From assembly GCA_016722045.1 (NCBI GenBank), contig JADKGY010000001.1, positions 124,001-188,000 on the forward strand: a stretch of DNA of 64,000 bases, read 5' to 3'. Positions 26,578-34,767 of the stretch are shown in pieces. Each line of letters starts with the position of its first letter. The first letter of the stretch is position 1. The translations under genes and the position numbers were made by a program. This DNA comes from Candidatus Opimibacter skivensis (GTDB lineage Bacteria; Bacteroidota; Bacteroidia; Chitinophagales; Saprospiraceae). Under the pieces are notes generated by a model. The model was not told where the DNA came from. It did no database searches and worked only from the letters and a program-made list of their open reading frames with translations.

Positions 26578-27237
26578 TTATTCCACGCGCTCTGTCACCG
26601 GATCAGGTTTTTCACCCAAAAATTCAACCCATGCTTTTTTGATGCATGGATAATGAGTTGCTGCTTCAGCAAGATTCATGAATGCAATCATGTTGTCTTC
26701 AAATCTTTTTGCTAAAACAGGGTCCGCAATATTGCCTTCTTCATTGAATGCTTTATGAGCCATCGCCAATGAAAACATATTTGGATATACTCGTGCGCCC
26801 AAATGTTCTAAGGGCATACGCAATGACCATAGTCCGCGATTACCTCCTGCCATGGATGGTGAAGCCGATAGAAGCAGTGACTGTCTTTCGTTGAAAGGTT
26901 GCGGACGAAAACGCGAAACCCAGTCAATCGCGTTTTTAAGATAACCCGGCATGGAACCATTGTATTCCGGAGAGGCTATGATAAATGCATCATTGGCTAA
27001 AAGCCGTTTGCGGAATTCATTCGCACCTGCGGGAAGATTTCCATCTACTTCAATATCCTGATTGTATGATGGGCAATCAAATTCATCCATGTGGGCAAAA
27101 TCCACTACACCGCCATTTTTTTCAATGACCCCCGCTGCCAGTTTTGCAAGTCGCGTATTCAGGGAATCCTTTCGCAATGAAGCTGAAAAAACAAGGAAGC
27201 GCAATGGCTGTCCCTGTCTGCTAAGTTGTTCACTCAT
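26578..27237 (-). CDS. NADPH-dependent FMN reductase-like flavoprotein
   Basis: Protein of 219 aa with the flavodoxin-like fold of the FMN_red family: FLVFSASLRKDSLNTRLAKL (phosphate-binding loop, about 14-33) and ASPEYNGSMPGYLKNAIDWV (about 88-107), the flavin-contacting PEYNGS motif. It reduces flavins, quinones or azo compounds with NAD(P)H. Encoded 19 bases after a luciferase-like flavin monooxygenase, so it may supply reduced FMN to that enzyme, a common two-component arrangement (inference from proximity). Confidence 0.9.
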   Translation of the reverse strand: MSEQLSRQGQPLRFLVFSASLRKDSLNTRLAKLAAGVIEKNGGVVDFAHMDEFDCPSYNQDIEVDGNLPAGANEFRKRLLANDAFIIASPEYNGSMPGYLKNAIDWVSRFRPQPFNERQSLLLSASPSMAGGNRGLWSLRMPLEHLGARVYPNMFSLAMAHKAFNEEGNIADPVLAKRFEDNMIAFMNLAEAATHYPCIKKAWVEFLGEKPDPVTERVE

Positions 27238-27256
27238 GTATCAGATTATTTATTAG

Positions 27257-28297
27257 TTATGTTCTGTTTATTTCATTTCGGACCGCAGGTGCGACGACCG
27301 TTCCAAATAATTCAATCGATCGCATGATCTTGTCATGAGGCATCGTGCCCAGGCTCATTTGAGCAAGGAATCGTGTATTCCCAAACAATTGATGTTCATA
27401 CAAAATCTTCTCAATGACTTCCTGTGGACTTCCTACCATGAGCGCGCCTTTTGGTGATCTTGAATATTCAAATTGTTGTCGTGTCAGTGGTGACCATCCT
27501 CTTTCTTTCCCAATGCGACTCATCACAGAGGCATATGACGGAAAGAATTCATCACCTGCCTGTTTTGAATCTTCGGCCACATAGACATGTGAATTGATTC
27601 CCACCTGGAGCGTATTCATGTCCTGTCCTGCTTTGAGTGCCGAACTGCGATACAAATCAATAAATGACACAAATTGTTCAGGCATGCCGCCGATAATCGC
27701 CAGGGCAAGCGGAAGTCCAAGTTTGGCAGCTCGCACAGCTGATGCAGGGGTGCCTCCCGCAGCGATCCATATCGGAAGTGATGATTGAAAAGACCTCGGA
27801 TAAATACCCAGATTTTCAAACGAGGGACGATGATGACCCCTCCATGAAAGGATTTCTTTTTTATTGATTTCAAGCAGAAGATCAAGTTTCTCAGTAAAGA
27901 GCATATCATAATCCCGCAGATCGTAACCGAACAATGGAAACGATTCAATAAACGATCCCCTTCCCACCATTATCTCAGCGCGGCCATCAGAGATTTGATC
28001 CAGCGTCGCAAATGATTGATACACACGTACCGGATCATCTGAACTCAATACTGTGACTGCACTGGTGAGTTTAATCTTTTTTGTGACCATGGCCGCCGCA
28101 GCCAGTAACATCGCCGGAGTTGATGCAGCATAATCAGGACGATGATGCTCTCCTATACCAAATACATCGAGACCAACTTCATCAGCCAGTTTAATTTCTT
28201 CCATCAGATTTTTGTAACGCTGATGTGTATTCATCGCCTTGCCCGAAACGAATTCAGGTTGTATATCTGCAAAAGTGTATAAGCCTAATTCTATCAT
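27257..28297 (-). CDS. LLM-class (luciferase-like) flavin-dependent oxidoreductase
   Basis: Protein of 346 aa with the TIM-barrel pattern of bacterial luciferase-like monooxygenases: EEIKLADEVGLDVFGIGEHH (about 33-52), KIKLTSAVTVLSSDDPVRVY (about 74-93), DGRAEIMVGRGSFIESF (about 103-119) and GVNS/IWIAAGGTPAS in the middle. It binds reduced FMN. It heads the minus-strand unit with the FMN reductase 19 bases downstream and the YgiD-like dioxygenase beyond, suggesting oxidative breakdown or detoxification of an aromatic or other organic compound. The substrate is unknown. Confidence 0.9.
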   Translation of the reverse strand: MIELGLYTFADIQPEFVSGKAMNTHQRYKNLMEEIKLADEVGLDVFGIGEHHRPDYAASTPAMLLAAAAMVTKKIKLTSAVTVLSSDDPVRVYQSFATLDQISDGRAEIMVGRGSFIESFPLFGYDLRDYDMLFTEKLDLLLEINKKEILSWRGHHRPSFENLGIYPRSFQSSLPIWIAAGGTPASAVRAAKLGLPLALAIIGGMPEQFVSFIDLYRSSALKAGQDMNTLQVGINSHVYVAEDSKQAGDEFFPSYASVMSRIGKERGWSPLTRQQFEYSRSPKGALMVGSPQEVIEKILYEHQLFGNTRFLAQMSLGTMPHDKIMRSIELFGTVVAPAVRNEINRT

Positions 28298-28369
28298 TTT
28301 GTTGGTTCAGTGGGTTAAGGGTATGGCAGCGAGTCAGGTCAGAAGGATTAGGCAATGGTAGGGCACTTA

Positions 28370-28460
28370 ATTTTTGCTTATTGCCTTTCCGCTACATTTA
28401 CTTCTTAATGGCGGGAACTTCGTTGCGCTCGAATTGCTTATTGCCTATTGCTTATTGTTT
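28370..28460. repeat. heptanucleotide repeats flanking dispersed element copy 2
   Basis: TTGCTTA/TTGCCTA units on both sides of the 56-base element at 28382-28437 (second copy of the one at 26519-26574). The run lies just downstream of, and partly inside, the 3' end of the alpha/beta hydrolase gene, whose TTA stop complement is at 28452. Confidence 0.75.
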
Positions 28461-29339
28461 ATGGTGGAAAGCTGATATTGCTTTTGCGACTGCTTCGGGT
28501 TGTTCTTCTTGTGGAAAATGTCCACAGGATTCTAATTTCAACGTCCCCGAATTAGTAAAACCTGAAACAAACTTTTCGAGGTAATGTTTTTTAATAATCG
28601 GGTCTTTCATACCCCATACAAATAAGACTGGTTTATCTGCAATGGATTGTCGTTTAGCCCATAATTCTCCGAACCAACGTTGGTCAGTTAACAAAGATTT
28701 AGCAAATGATAATGCTCCGTTACGCTGAGTTTTGTCAGCAAATGGTTTGGTATATTGTTTCAGCAGAGTAGATGAGATCTTGTGGTCTCCAAAGGACTTT
28801 GGAAGAATAAATCGGGGAGAAAAATTGAGATAACGATAGAGGAATGGTAGTAACGGGCTTTTCAGGACTTTACTGAATTTAATAAAATCAGGATCTGTGC
28901 TACTGTCCCACATCCATGAATTAAGAATGACGATGTTTTTGATTCTGTCAGGATGATGGATGGCAACATTTAAACCTATCGGACCACCGAAATCATGAAC
29001 TACCAGCGTTATGTTTTGGAGTTGTTTGTCAAGAATAAATTTTTCTAATGTCCGGCTGTGATCAATTGTCGAGTAATCATAGTGTTCCGGCTTGTCAGAC
29101 AATCCGAAACCAATGTGATCTATGGCAACACACCTAAAAGAAGATTTTATTGTCTTAATTACATTTCTGAAATCAAAACTCCATGAAGGTGTTCCATGCA
29201 CAAATAGAATAGTATCTCCTTGTCCTTCGTCTATATAATGCAGATTGGATCCATTGACTGTATAATAATTTGAAGTGAATGGATATTCGGTCTTGTCTAG
29301 CCAGCTAAATTTAGCAGTGACAACAGCAGAGTTTGCCAT
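28452..29339 (-). CDS. alpha/beta hydrolase, haloalkane dehalogenase-like
   Basis: Protein of 295 aa with the alpha/beta-hydrolase order of dehalogenases and epoxide hydrolases: HGTPSWSF oxyanion loop (49-56), nucleophile elbow VHDFGGPIG with Asp116, catalytic acid probably Asp246 (WGMKDP), and His274 (CGHFPQEE). In true haloalkane dehalogenases the residue after the nucleophile is usually a halide-binding Trp; here it is Phe117, so dehalogenation is uncertain. The cap has SWMW near 141-144. Encoded 8 bases after the T9SS beta-helix gene, probably on the same mRNA, though a functional link is not obvious. Confidence 0.85.
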   Translation of the reverse strand: MANSAVVTAKFSWLDKTEYPFTSNYYTVNGSNLHYIDEGQGDTILFVHGTPSWSFDFRNVIKTIKSSFRCVAIDHIGFGLSDKPEHYDYSTIDHSRTLEKFILDKQLQNITLVVHDFGGPIGLNVAIHHPDRIKNIVILNSWMWDSSTDPDFIKFSKVLKSPLLPFLYRYLNFSPRFILPKSFGDHKISSTLLKQYTKPFADKTQRNGALSFAKSLLTDQRWFGELWAKRQSIADKPVLFVWGMKDPIIKKHYLEKFVSGFTNSGTLKLESCGHFPQEEQPEAVAKAISAFHHKQ

Positions 29340-29347
29340 AGCTTTTT

Positions 29348-31012
29348 TTATTTCTGAATAAGTATTTTCCTGGTGACGATTTGATCATTCATTCTGATCT
29401 GAATCAGATAAAACCCTGAAGCTCCTTCAGGTAGTACAGCAGATATTGTATTAGATCCTGGTTGAAGCCATCCCTCGTACAAATTTTTGACTGGTCGTCC
29501 CTCCAGATCAACCAGTTTAATCAGAACATCAGTAGACTTTTCAATTTGAATATCTAATTGAATAAGATTTGAAGCCGGATTAGGATAAATTATTCCTAAA
29601 AAATCATTCACTCCGTTGTGTTCATCGATCGATGTAATAGTCCCATGAGGTGTAGGCATTAAATCTAATTGCAATGGCCAGCCATGGTTGATTCCTGAAC
29701 CTGTATAAGCTCCACGATATGTCCAGTCATACGTATTGCCATTGAAATCAATATCATAATTTGTAAAGCTTGTAAATAAAGCATTAGGTGTAAAATTTCC
29801 TGTCATCTTTCCTGCCAGGGGGAAAAGATCAAGGCCTGGAAGTGTGGTCAATGGTGCATTCAGATAATTAACAGCATTGGAATAGGTATCGGTAATGTTG
29901 TCAACGACATATGATGATTTGAACCCGGTGATCGGAGTTCCATTTGTGAATACTGCATTGGCATAGCAATATTGATTATAGTTTTGATCTCTGCTGAAGA
30001 GACCGATTCCTTCATCCGCAGAGTTAGATACAATTGTATTGTGAAACATATTCATTGATCTTGGCGGAAATCCATCATGATTGTTGATGACAATGGTGCC
30101 ATATCCTGCAGGTGCCACTTTGTTGACAAACAGATTATTGTAGGCTGTTGTATTACCGGTGACCTGCATCAGTGCTTCTGTCGGATTGTTGTAAAAGAAA
30201 TTGCCATACACTTCATAGGTGTCATGAGAACCATTTCCTGTAGATGGCAGGTGATCCATCAACACATTTGGCCTTGATCCATCGCCAAAACCAATAGGTG
30301 TGGAACCGCTATCCTTACTCCATACATTATACCTGATGATTGTCTTTTGATTATCCACAGCCGTGCCAGGGAATATATCCCGTACTCCGTCATTCTGTGC
30401 TTTGATTTCCATGTTATAACCTCTTGTATTGATGACAAGATTGTTTTCAATAAGGCCACTGACAAAAGGGCTCGTCCCATCTGAATTGCCAAGGTAAATC
30501 CCTGTGCCTGCGCCGATGATGACACAAGTACGAATAGTCCAGTTCCATGCAGCACATTTTGTACTGATACCTACCGTTTGATTATCACCTTCGATGTTTC
30601 CGCCATTATTGACGATGAGGAGATTCTCAAGTGTGATATGATGAGCAAAAGCATTGCCGCCGCCACCTGCTTTGACACCATCGACATAATTGATGTTCTG
30701 GCCATCGATTTTAAAACTTTTGATGACGAGATACGAACAGTTAGTTATGTCTACTGTATTGCAGCATGCATTCGCCAGTAAGACAGTGTTGTTGTTATCA
30801 CCCATGATCACGATCGGATTGAGTGCAGTACCATTCTTATTGTTCAGATTCAGCTGATGAGTATAATTACCTGCAGAAAGAAACAACGTATCTCCGGGTA
30901 CAAGACCGGAGATGAATGTTGTATAGTTGTTGGGGTTGGCAGTAATGAAATTGGCATTTGCAAAATGAAAGGAGAGAAGAGTTATCGCTAATGAAAAGAA
31001 AGTAGTTTTCAT
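29348..31012 (-). CDS. T9SS-secreted parallel beta-helix protein
   Basis: Protein of about 554 aa from the ATG at 31012 (MKTTFFSLAITLL signal peptide); longer starts at 31018 (ATG) and 31021 (TTG) are less likely. Repeated short beta rungs with N and G turns (for example YLVIKSFKIDGQNINYVDGV, ITLENLLIVNNGGNIEGDN) indicate a right-handed parallel beta-helix as in polysaccharide lyases and hydrolases (about 60-400). No lyase family could be named and no catalytic residue is obvious. A T9SS type A sorting domain closes the protein (about 475-554, YPNPASNLIQLDIQ). A well-matched promoter lies upstream. Confidence 0.85.
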   Translation of the reverse strand: MKTTFFSLAITLLSFHFANANFITANPNNYTTFISGLVPGDTLFLSAGNYTHQLNLNNKNGTALNPIVIMGDNNNTVLLANACCNTVDITNCSYLVIKSFKIDGQNINYVDGVKAGGGGNAFAHHITLENLLIVNNGGNIEGDNQTVGISTKCAAWNWTIRTCVIIGAGTGIYLGNSDGTSPFVSGLIENNLVINTRGYNMEIKAQNDGVRDIFPGTAVDNQKTIIRYNVWSKDSGSTPIGFGDGSRPNVLMDHLPSTGNGSHDTYEVYGNFFYNNPTEALMQVTGNTTAYNNLFVNKVAPAGYGTIVINNHDGFPPRSMNMFHNTIVSNSADEGIGLFSRDQNYNQYCYANAVFTNGTPITGFKSSYVVDNITDTYSNAVNYLNAPLTTLPGLDLFPLAGKMTGNFTPNALFTSFTNYDIDFNGNTYDWTYRGAYTGSGINHGWPLQLDLMPTPHGTITSIDEHNGVNDFLGIIYPNPASNLIQLDIQIEKSTDVLIKLVDLEGRPVKNLYEGWLQPGSNTISAVLPEGASGFYLIQIRMNDQIVTRKILIQK

Positions 31013-31042
31013 GGTCATCAATTTGACAGTATTTCAAGATGT

Positions 31043-31071
31043 CAAATATACAGATTAAGTTTCTGAAGCAA
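31043..31071 (-). promoter_or_regulatory. Bacteroidota-type promoter of the beta-helix gene
   Basis: On the minus strand, TTG (31069-31071) and TATATTTG (31043-31050) are separated by 18 bases, agreeing with the TTTG/TAnnTTTG consensus of the phylum's primary sigma factor. Transcription would begin near 31036, giving a 5' leader of about 24 bases to the ATG at 31012. Confidence 0.6.
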
Positions 31072-31231
31072 TTGATTTGCCGATTGATTTTGATTCCATG
31101 AAAGGATCGAAGACAGAAAAAAGACAAAAATGATAATGCTAAAAATGAAAATGATAAAAAATGAGCATCGTCCTGGCCTTTAATGTTTATTTAGCATTGA
31201 CCAGGACTAAGTTGCATTTTTAAATGTTGCA

Positions 31232-31726
31232 TTATTCAATCTTTACGATCCTGTATGATTTTACATCCGCTTTCGATTCATGATTCAGCATAAGAAAGTA
31301 TGTACCCGTTGGAAGCGATGTCAGATCAAGATGACCATGACCTGATTCTGTATGTGCTTCAAGTACAGCCTTTCCCAGGACGTCTACAATTCTTGCTTTC
31401 AGTGGATCTTCGGATTCAATATTCAGCAAACCTACAGTTGGATTTGGATAAAGACTTATGTTCCAATCTGATTTGGGATCTGATACTGCCGTAGTCATCA
31501 GCCACACTTGTTGGAATCCCTGTGAAAGTTGATTTCCATTGGTAAAAGTCTGCGCTACAGTTTCGCCAATGGTAAAATCAAGTTTGAAATCACCTCGTGA
31601 CATAGTCTCTCCTGCTGATGACATTACTTGTCGTTCAATGGTTTGTGCGTAGGTTGAAGTTGTACTTAGCGAAATAAATAGCAACGACAGGATTACAGTC
31701 AATGCGGTTAGATTTTGATTTTTCAT
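31232..31726 (-). CDS. small T9SS type A sorting-domain protein
   Basis: Protein of 164 aa from the ATG at 31726 (MKNQNLTALTVILSLLFISL signal). The mature N-terminal part (ERQVMSSAGETMSRGDFKLD ... GETVAQTFTNGNQLSQGFQQ) is a pattern seen in many small Bacteroidota surface proteins, and the remainder is a type A sorting domain (YPNPTVGLLNIES ... SYRIVKIE). It is therefore a secreted or surface-attached protein with almost no other domain; its role is unknown. The next gene downstream, the beta-helix gene, is on the same strand but has its own promoter. Confidence 0.8.
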   Translation of the reverse strand: MKNQNLTALTVILSLLFISLSTTSTYAQTIERQVMSSAGETMSRGDFKLDFTIGETVAQTFTNGNQLSQGFQQVWLMTTAVSDPKSDWNISLYPNPTVGLLNIESEDPLKARIVDVLGKAVLEAHTESGHGHLDLTSLPTGTYFLMLNHESKADVKSYRIVKIE

Positions 31727-31887
31727 AATAATATAGATATGAGTTGTTTGACTTATTATTTTGATTAATAAGACAAATGTGCTATCAGTATCATCACACA
31801 ACGCCGCAAAAGTTTTTCAACGGTGGATCAAAATGAACGAACGGAAAGAATTAAAAGGTAAAGCGATTAAATGGTTAATCGAGTAAA

Positions 31888-32034
31888 TTTTGCTTATTGC
31901 TCATTGCCAATTGCTCATTGCCAATTGCTTATTGCCAATTGTTTATTGCTCATTGCCAATTGCTCATTGCTTATTGCCAATTGCTTATTGCCAATTGCTT
32001 ATTGCTCATTGCCAATTGCTTATTGCCAATTGGC
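31888..32034. repeat. long heptanucleotide array (TTGCYNA)
   Basis: About 21 tandem 7-base units, mixing TTGCTTA, TTGCTCA, TTGCCAA and one TTGTTTA. The mix is irregular, so the phase is kept while the fifth and sixth bases vary. The array ends 5 bases from the stop of the M24 peptidase gene (minus strand). Confidence 0.92.
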
Positions 32035-32039
32035 TTCGT

Positions 32040-32714
32040 CTAAGTTAAAAGCTGTTCAAAAAATCCTCCAATATTCTCTTCCCTGTCCACGAAATGAATT
32101 TCAAGTATCCAATGTCTTTTATTTCCTGCTGCATCGGGAAGAAACATGTCGTTAGGATTCTCAGGATGGACATAGAGCCCATAGTTTTTAGGTTCTAAAC
32201 GTTCATGCGGAAATTGACCTATGAGATGACCTCCCAACTGTCCACCATATTCCCAGCCATAATTTTTGGCAACGTCCAGAATGTATTTGTGAAACTCAGC
32301 ACCTGTGAGACTGGTTTGTTTTTCAAACCATGCTTTCGTTTCGTACCAGGCTTTTTCAATGTCATCCTTCAGCTTTATTTTATGAGGATCATTACCGATC
32401 ACATATGTTCTGCCAAAGTCAGCTTCCCAATCTTCGAATATGGGTCCAAAATCTAAAAATAAAATATCATCTTCCTGAACGGTGAGATCGGGTGGATTGT
32501 CATCATATGGCCGTAATGTATTTTCTCCGGTTCTGACGATACGCTTATGCCAGTATTTTTCAATGCCGAATAATTCTTTGGCGAGCCCGAATATTTCTTC
32601 GTTGATTTCCTTTTCGGTTTTGCCCGGTGTGATGATTCCCCTTATCTCGATTTCATTGAATAGCAGGTTAGCCTTTACCTCCGCTTCTTGCAGTTTCTTT
32701 TTTATGGACTCCAT
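32040..32714 (-). CDS. M24 family metallopeptidase (aminopeptidase P-like)
   Basis: Protein of 224 aa with the pita-bread fold only. Metal ligands can be followed: Asp in ILFLDFGPIF, Asp in EADFGRTYVIG, His in GGHLIGQFPHE, Glu in RHWILEIHFVD, and a final Glu in NIGGFFEQLL. The N-terminal domain of aminopeptidase P is absent, so it resembles short M24 proteins of unknown substrate (X-Pro peptidase or creatinase-like). An exact TACCTTTG -7 box lies 75 bases upstream. The stop codon directly precedes a heptanucleotide array. Confidence 0.85.
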   Translation of the reverse strand: MESIKKKLQEAEVKANLLFNEIEIRGIITPGKTEKEINEEIFGLAKELFGIEKYWHKRIVRTGENTLRPYDDNPPDLTVQEDDILFLDFGPIFEDWEADFGRTYVIGNDPHKIKLKDDIEKAWYETKAWFEKQTSLTGAEFHKYILDVAKNYGWEYGGQLGGHLIGQFPHERLEPKNYGLYVHPENPNDMFLPDAAGNKRHWILEIHFVDREENIGGFFEQLLT

Positions 32715-32781
32715 TACCTTTATTAATCTGTTTGACTAAGCACCGTCACGAGAGCCTGTATTGCTTCTTGTGTCTTAAAGG

Positions 32782-32789
32782 CAAAGGTA
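32782..32789 (-). promoter_or_regulatory. -7 promoter element of the M24 gene
   Basis: TACCTTTG on the minus strand matches TAnnTTTG exactly and would place the start of transcription near 32775. No TTTG at the ideal -33 distance was seen, so only the -7 half is supported. Confidence 0.45.
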
Positions 32790-32862
32790 TTCAAAAATCA
32801 ATTTGATGTTGTTGGCTAGATGATGCGGGATTGCACAGATTTAACATACTTAATTGTTGCTT

Positions 32863-33270
32863 TCATGATGTCTGTTTTAGCATGTAAAATTTGTGTAAGC
32901 CCAAAGAGGAAAATGTAATACCGATGACGATGATGAAAGAACGGATCCAATTCATTGTATTCCATTCATTCCACACGCGCCGAATAGTTTCAGCATCTGT
33001 TAGTTGGGCCGTCTTAAACAGGATGTCGTTTCGAGGGTAGAAATAAGCAAAAGTCATCACATCAGTGAGAACATAGATGACAAAGGCAATACCAAGGAAA
33101 AGGCGAATAGAGGAGGATGTTTTCCAAAATAGAATTAAAACCAGCAAGGCAAGGACTTGTGAAACGGGGGAAAAGACTCTGAAAAAATTCCCGGGATTCA
33201 CATGTTTAAAATACTCCCTTGCGATCCCAATGGATGCAGGGATATCACTTCCCCAGGACGTTGCATTTTT
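32863..33270 (-). pseudogene. 5'-truncated small membrane protein gene (DUF1772-like)
   Basis: The frame is open from the stop of the upstream methyltransferase gene (33271-33273) and reads KNATSWGSDIPASIGIAREY then VNPGNFFRVFSPVSQ, three membrane helices (about 33130-33175, 33050-33100, 32880-32930) and a conserved-looking EWNTMNWIR loop. There is no ATG before the first helix; the only start is a GTG at 33201, in the middle of the conserved SIGIAREYFKHVNPGNFF block. Relatives of this type have four helices, so the N-terminal helix appears to be lost. The frame is the same as that of the methyltransferase, as if a deletion had joined the two. A functional 112-aa protein from the GTG cannot be excluded. 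Confidence 0.55.
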
Positions 33271-34080
33271 CTAACCCTTCTTAACTCCATAACCCATATA
33301 CCCCACCTTAGTGTCATTACTTTCTTTCAACTTCATTTGATCGCTAAGATCTTCGTACGTAATTTTTCCTTTAGCTCTCTTACGTAGGAGATGGACCATT
33401 TTCAGAGGGTTGATATTGGGAGACATCCCTTTGAATTCTATTTTGCCGAAATCATTGGTCTGCATGAGTTCCCGGAGTTCTGATGGTTTCACCAGCATTT
33501 CGTAAACATGCAGTTTTGGAGGCATCATGGCTGTACTTTTCCATTCCTGCCAGAGCTTGATGACGATGAGTTTGCTCAGAAGATTGCGGTTGAAGGTATC
33601 AAAGAAAAATACGCCGCCCGGTTTAAGTACTCTGCTGAATTCGGCAATACATTTTGGCAGATCTCTGACATGCTCCAGTACGTCACAACAGAATACAACA
33701 TCAAAATGATGATCGGGAAATGGAATTTCTTCCCCTGTGCCTAACCTGTAATCTATATTCAGATTATAAATCCTGGCATGAGCTCTTGCGGTATCAAGTG
33801 ATTTTTCGGCAGGGTCGATGCCTGTCAATGCAAAACCTGCAGAAGCAATTTCTTCGGCGAGAATTCCACCCCCACAGCCTACCTCAATAGCTTGTTTGTT
33901 GTGTGGGTTGCGCTTTAACACATCCGTGTAGGTCTTCAAAAAATACGGAAACCGACATGGATTGACTGACCCTTTGAGCAGATGATAGACATTGTTACCT
34001 GTCCACCACTGATCACCGTCATATTGATACATATCGTTATCAATGCGGCTGTAGATTTGCGGTGAGATGGCTTGTTTCAT
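33271..34080 (-). CDS. class I SAM methyltransferase, UbiG-like
   Basis: Protein of 269 aa. N-terminal YDGDQWWTGNN resembles the DxWW motif of UbiG; SAM motif I is AIEVGCGGGILAEEIA (about 64-79), followed by the acidic TGIDPAEKSL and the post-motif VFCCDVLEHVRDLP. UbiG methylates ubiquinone intermediates, but Bacteroidota use menaquinone, so a different small-molecule substrate is likely. The C-terminal GYMGYGVKKG is family-like, so the protein is complete. A CATCTTTG (one mismatch to the -7 consensus) occurs about 20 bases upstream. Confidence 0.85.
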   Translation of the reverse strand: MKQAISPQIYSRIDNDMYQYDGDQWWTGNNVYHLLKGSVNPCRFPYFLKTYTDVLKRNPHNKQAIEVGCGGGILAEEIASAGFALTGIDPAEKSLDTARAHARIYNLNIDYRLGTGEEIPFPDHHFDVVFCCDVLEHVRDLPKCIAEFSRVLKPGGVFFFDTFNRNLLSKLIVIKLWQEWKSTAMMPPKLHVYEMLVKPSELRELMQTNDFGKIEFKGMSPNINPLKMVHLLRKRAKGKITYEDLSDQMKLKESNDTKVGYMGYGVKKG

Positions 34081-34152
34081 GTTGTATTTATTTTATACAA
34101 AGATGAAACAGTCAATACCCGGCAGTCATTGACATTTGTTAAGAAGTGGTTT

Positions 34153-34734
34153 TTATTTAGAAATTTTATTGCGGATTCTGCTCAGTGATTCCGGGGCGAT
34201 GCCCAGGTAGGAGGCTACGTCATAATGAGGGACACGCTGGATGATTTGGGGATATTCTTCAAGCATTCTCAGGTATTTTTCTTCGGCGGTTTCAGATTTA
34301 TCTTTCGCTGATTTATTCAATATTTTTATGTAGGCTGTCTGTGTTTTCAGGTCAAATAAATATTTGAAAGCCTGAGAGATTTTGCATAAATGTTCAAAGT
34401 CACTTCGATTGATAGTGATGAGTTCAGCTTCTTCCAGAGCCTGCCAGTAGGTCGTGGCCGGTTGTCTTTTGAGAAAACTTTGCAAATCACCTGTCCACCA
34501 ATCTTCAAATGCAAAGTGGATAATGCTTTTCCTGCCACTCTCCGAAAGTGTATAATAACTGAAACAGCCTTTATTGACAAATCCAATATGTTTGCATATT
34601 TCGCCTTCCCTGACCGTATGATCTTTTGCTTTTACCTGCAGTATGGTGAAGTGATCAAGAATCATAGTTACTTCTTCCTCTTTGACGTCTGGGGCTGATC
34701 GAATAAATTTTAAAAACAAGGGGGAAGTGATCAT
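34153..34734 (-). CDS. Crp/Fnr-family transcriptional regulator (short Bacteroidota type)
   Basis: Protein of 193 aa. A cyclic-nucleotide-binding-type beta-roll (about 30-125, VREGEICKHIGFVNKGCF) is followed by a helix and a compact helix-turn-helix (VPHYDVASYLGIAPESLSRI). No iron-sulfur Cys cluster is seen. Such proteins usually regulate nearby or stress genes; the target here is unknown. An exact TAGCTTTG -7 box (34760-34767) sits 26 bases before the start. Confidence 0.85.
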   Translation of the reverse strand: MITSPLFLKFIRSAPDVKEEEVTMILDHFTILQVKAKDHTVREGEICKHIGFVNKGCFSYYTLSESGRKSIIHFAFEDWWTGDLQSFLKRQPATTYWQALEEAELITINRSDFEHLCKISQAFKYLFDLKTQTAYIKILNKSAKDKSETAEEKYLRMLEEYPQIIQRVPHYDVASYLGIAPESLSRIRNKISK

Positions 34735-34759
34735 CTTCAGATTTGTTTTTTTTTGATAA

Positions 34760-34767
34760 CAAAGCTA
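34760..34767 (-). promoter_or_regulatory. -7 promoter element of the Crp-like gene
   Basis: TAGCTTTG on the minus strand matches TAnnTTTG. It overlaps the last bases of the upstream GNAT-GyrI gene (stop at 34765-34767), so the regulator could be transcribed separately from it. Confidence 0.45.

Noticed and set aside
31888..32034. Repeat array that could look like CRISPR
   Set aside because: Units are only 7 bases with no unique spacers and no cas genes nearby, so it is a microsatellite-like array.
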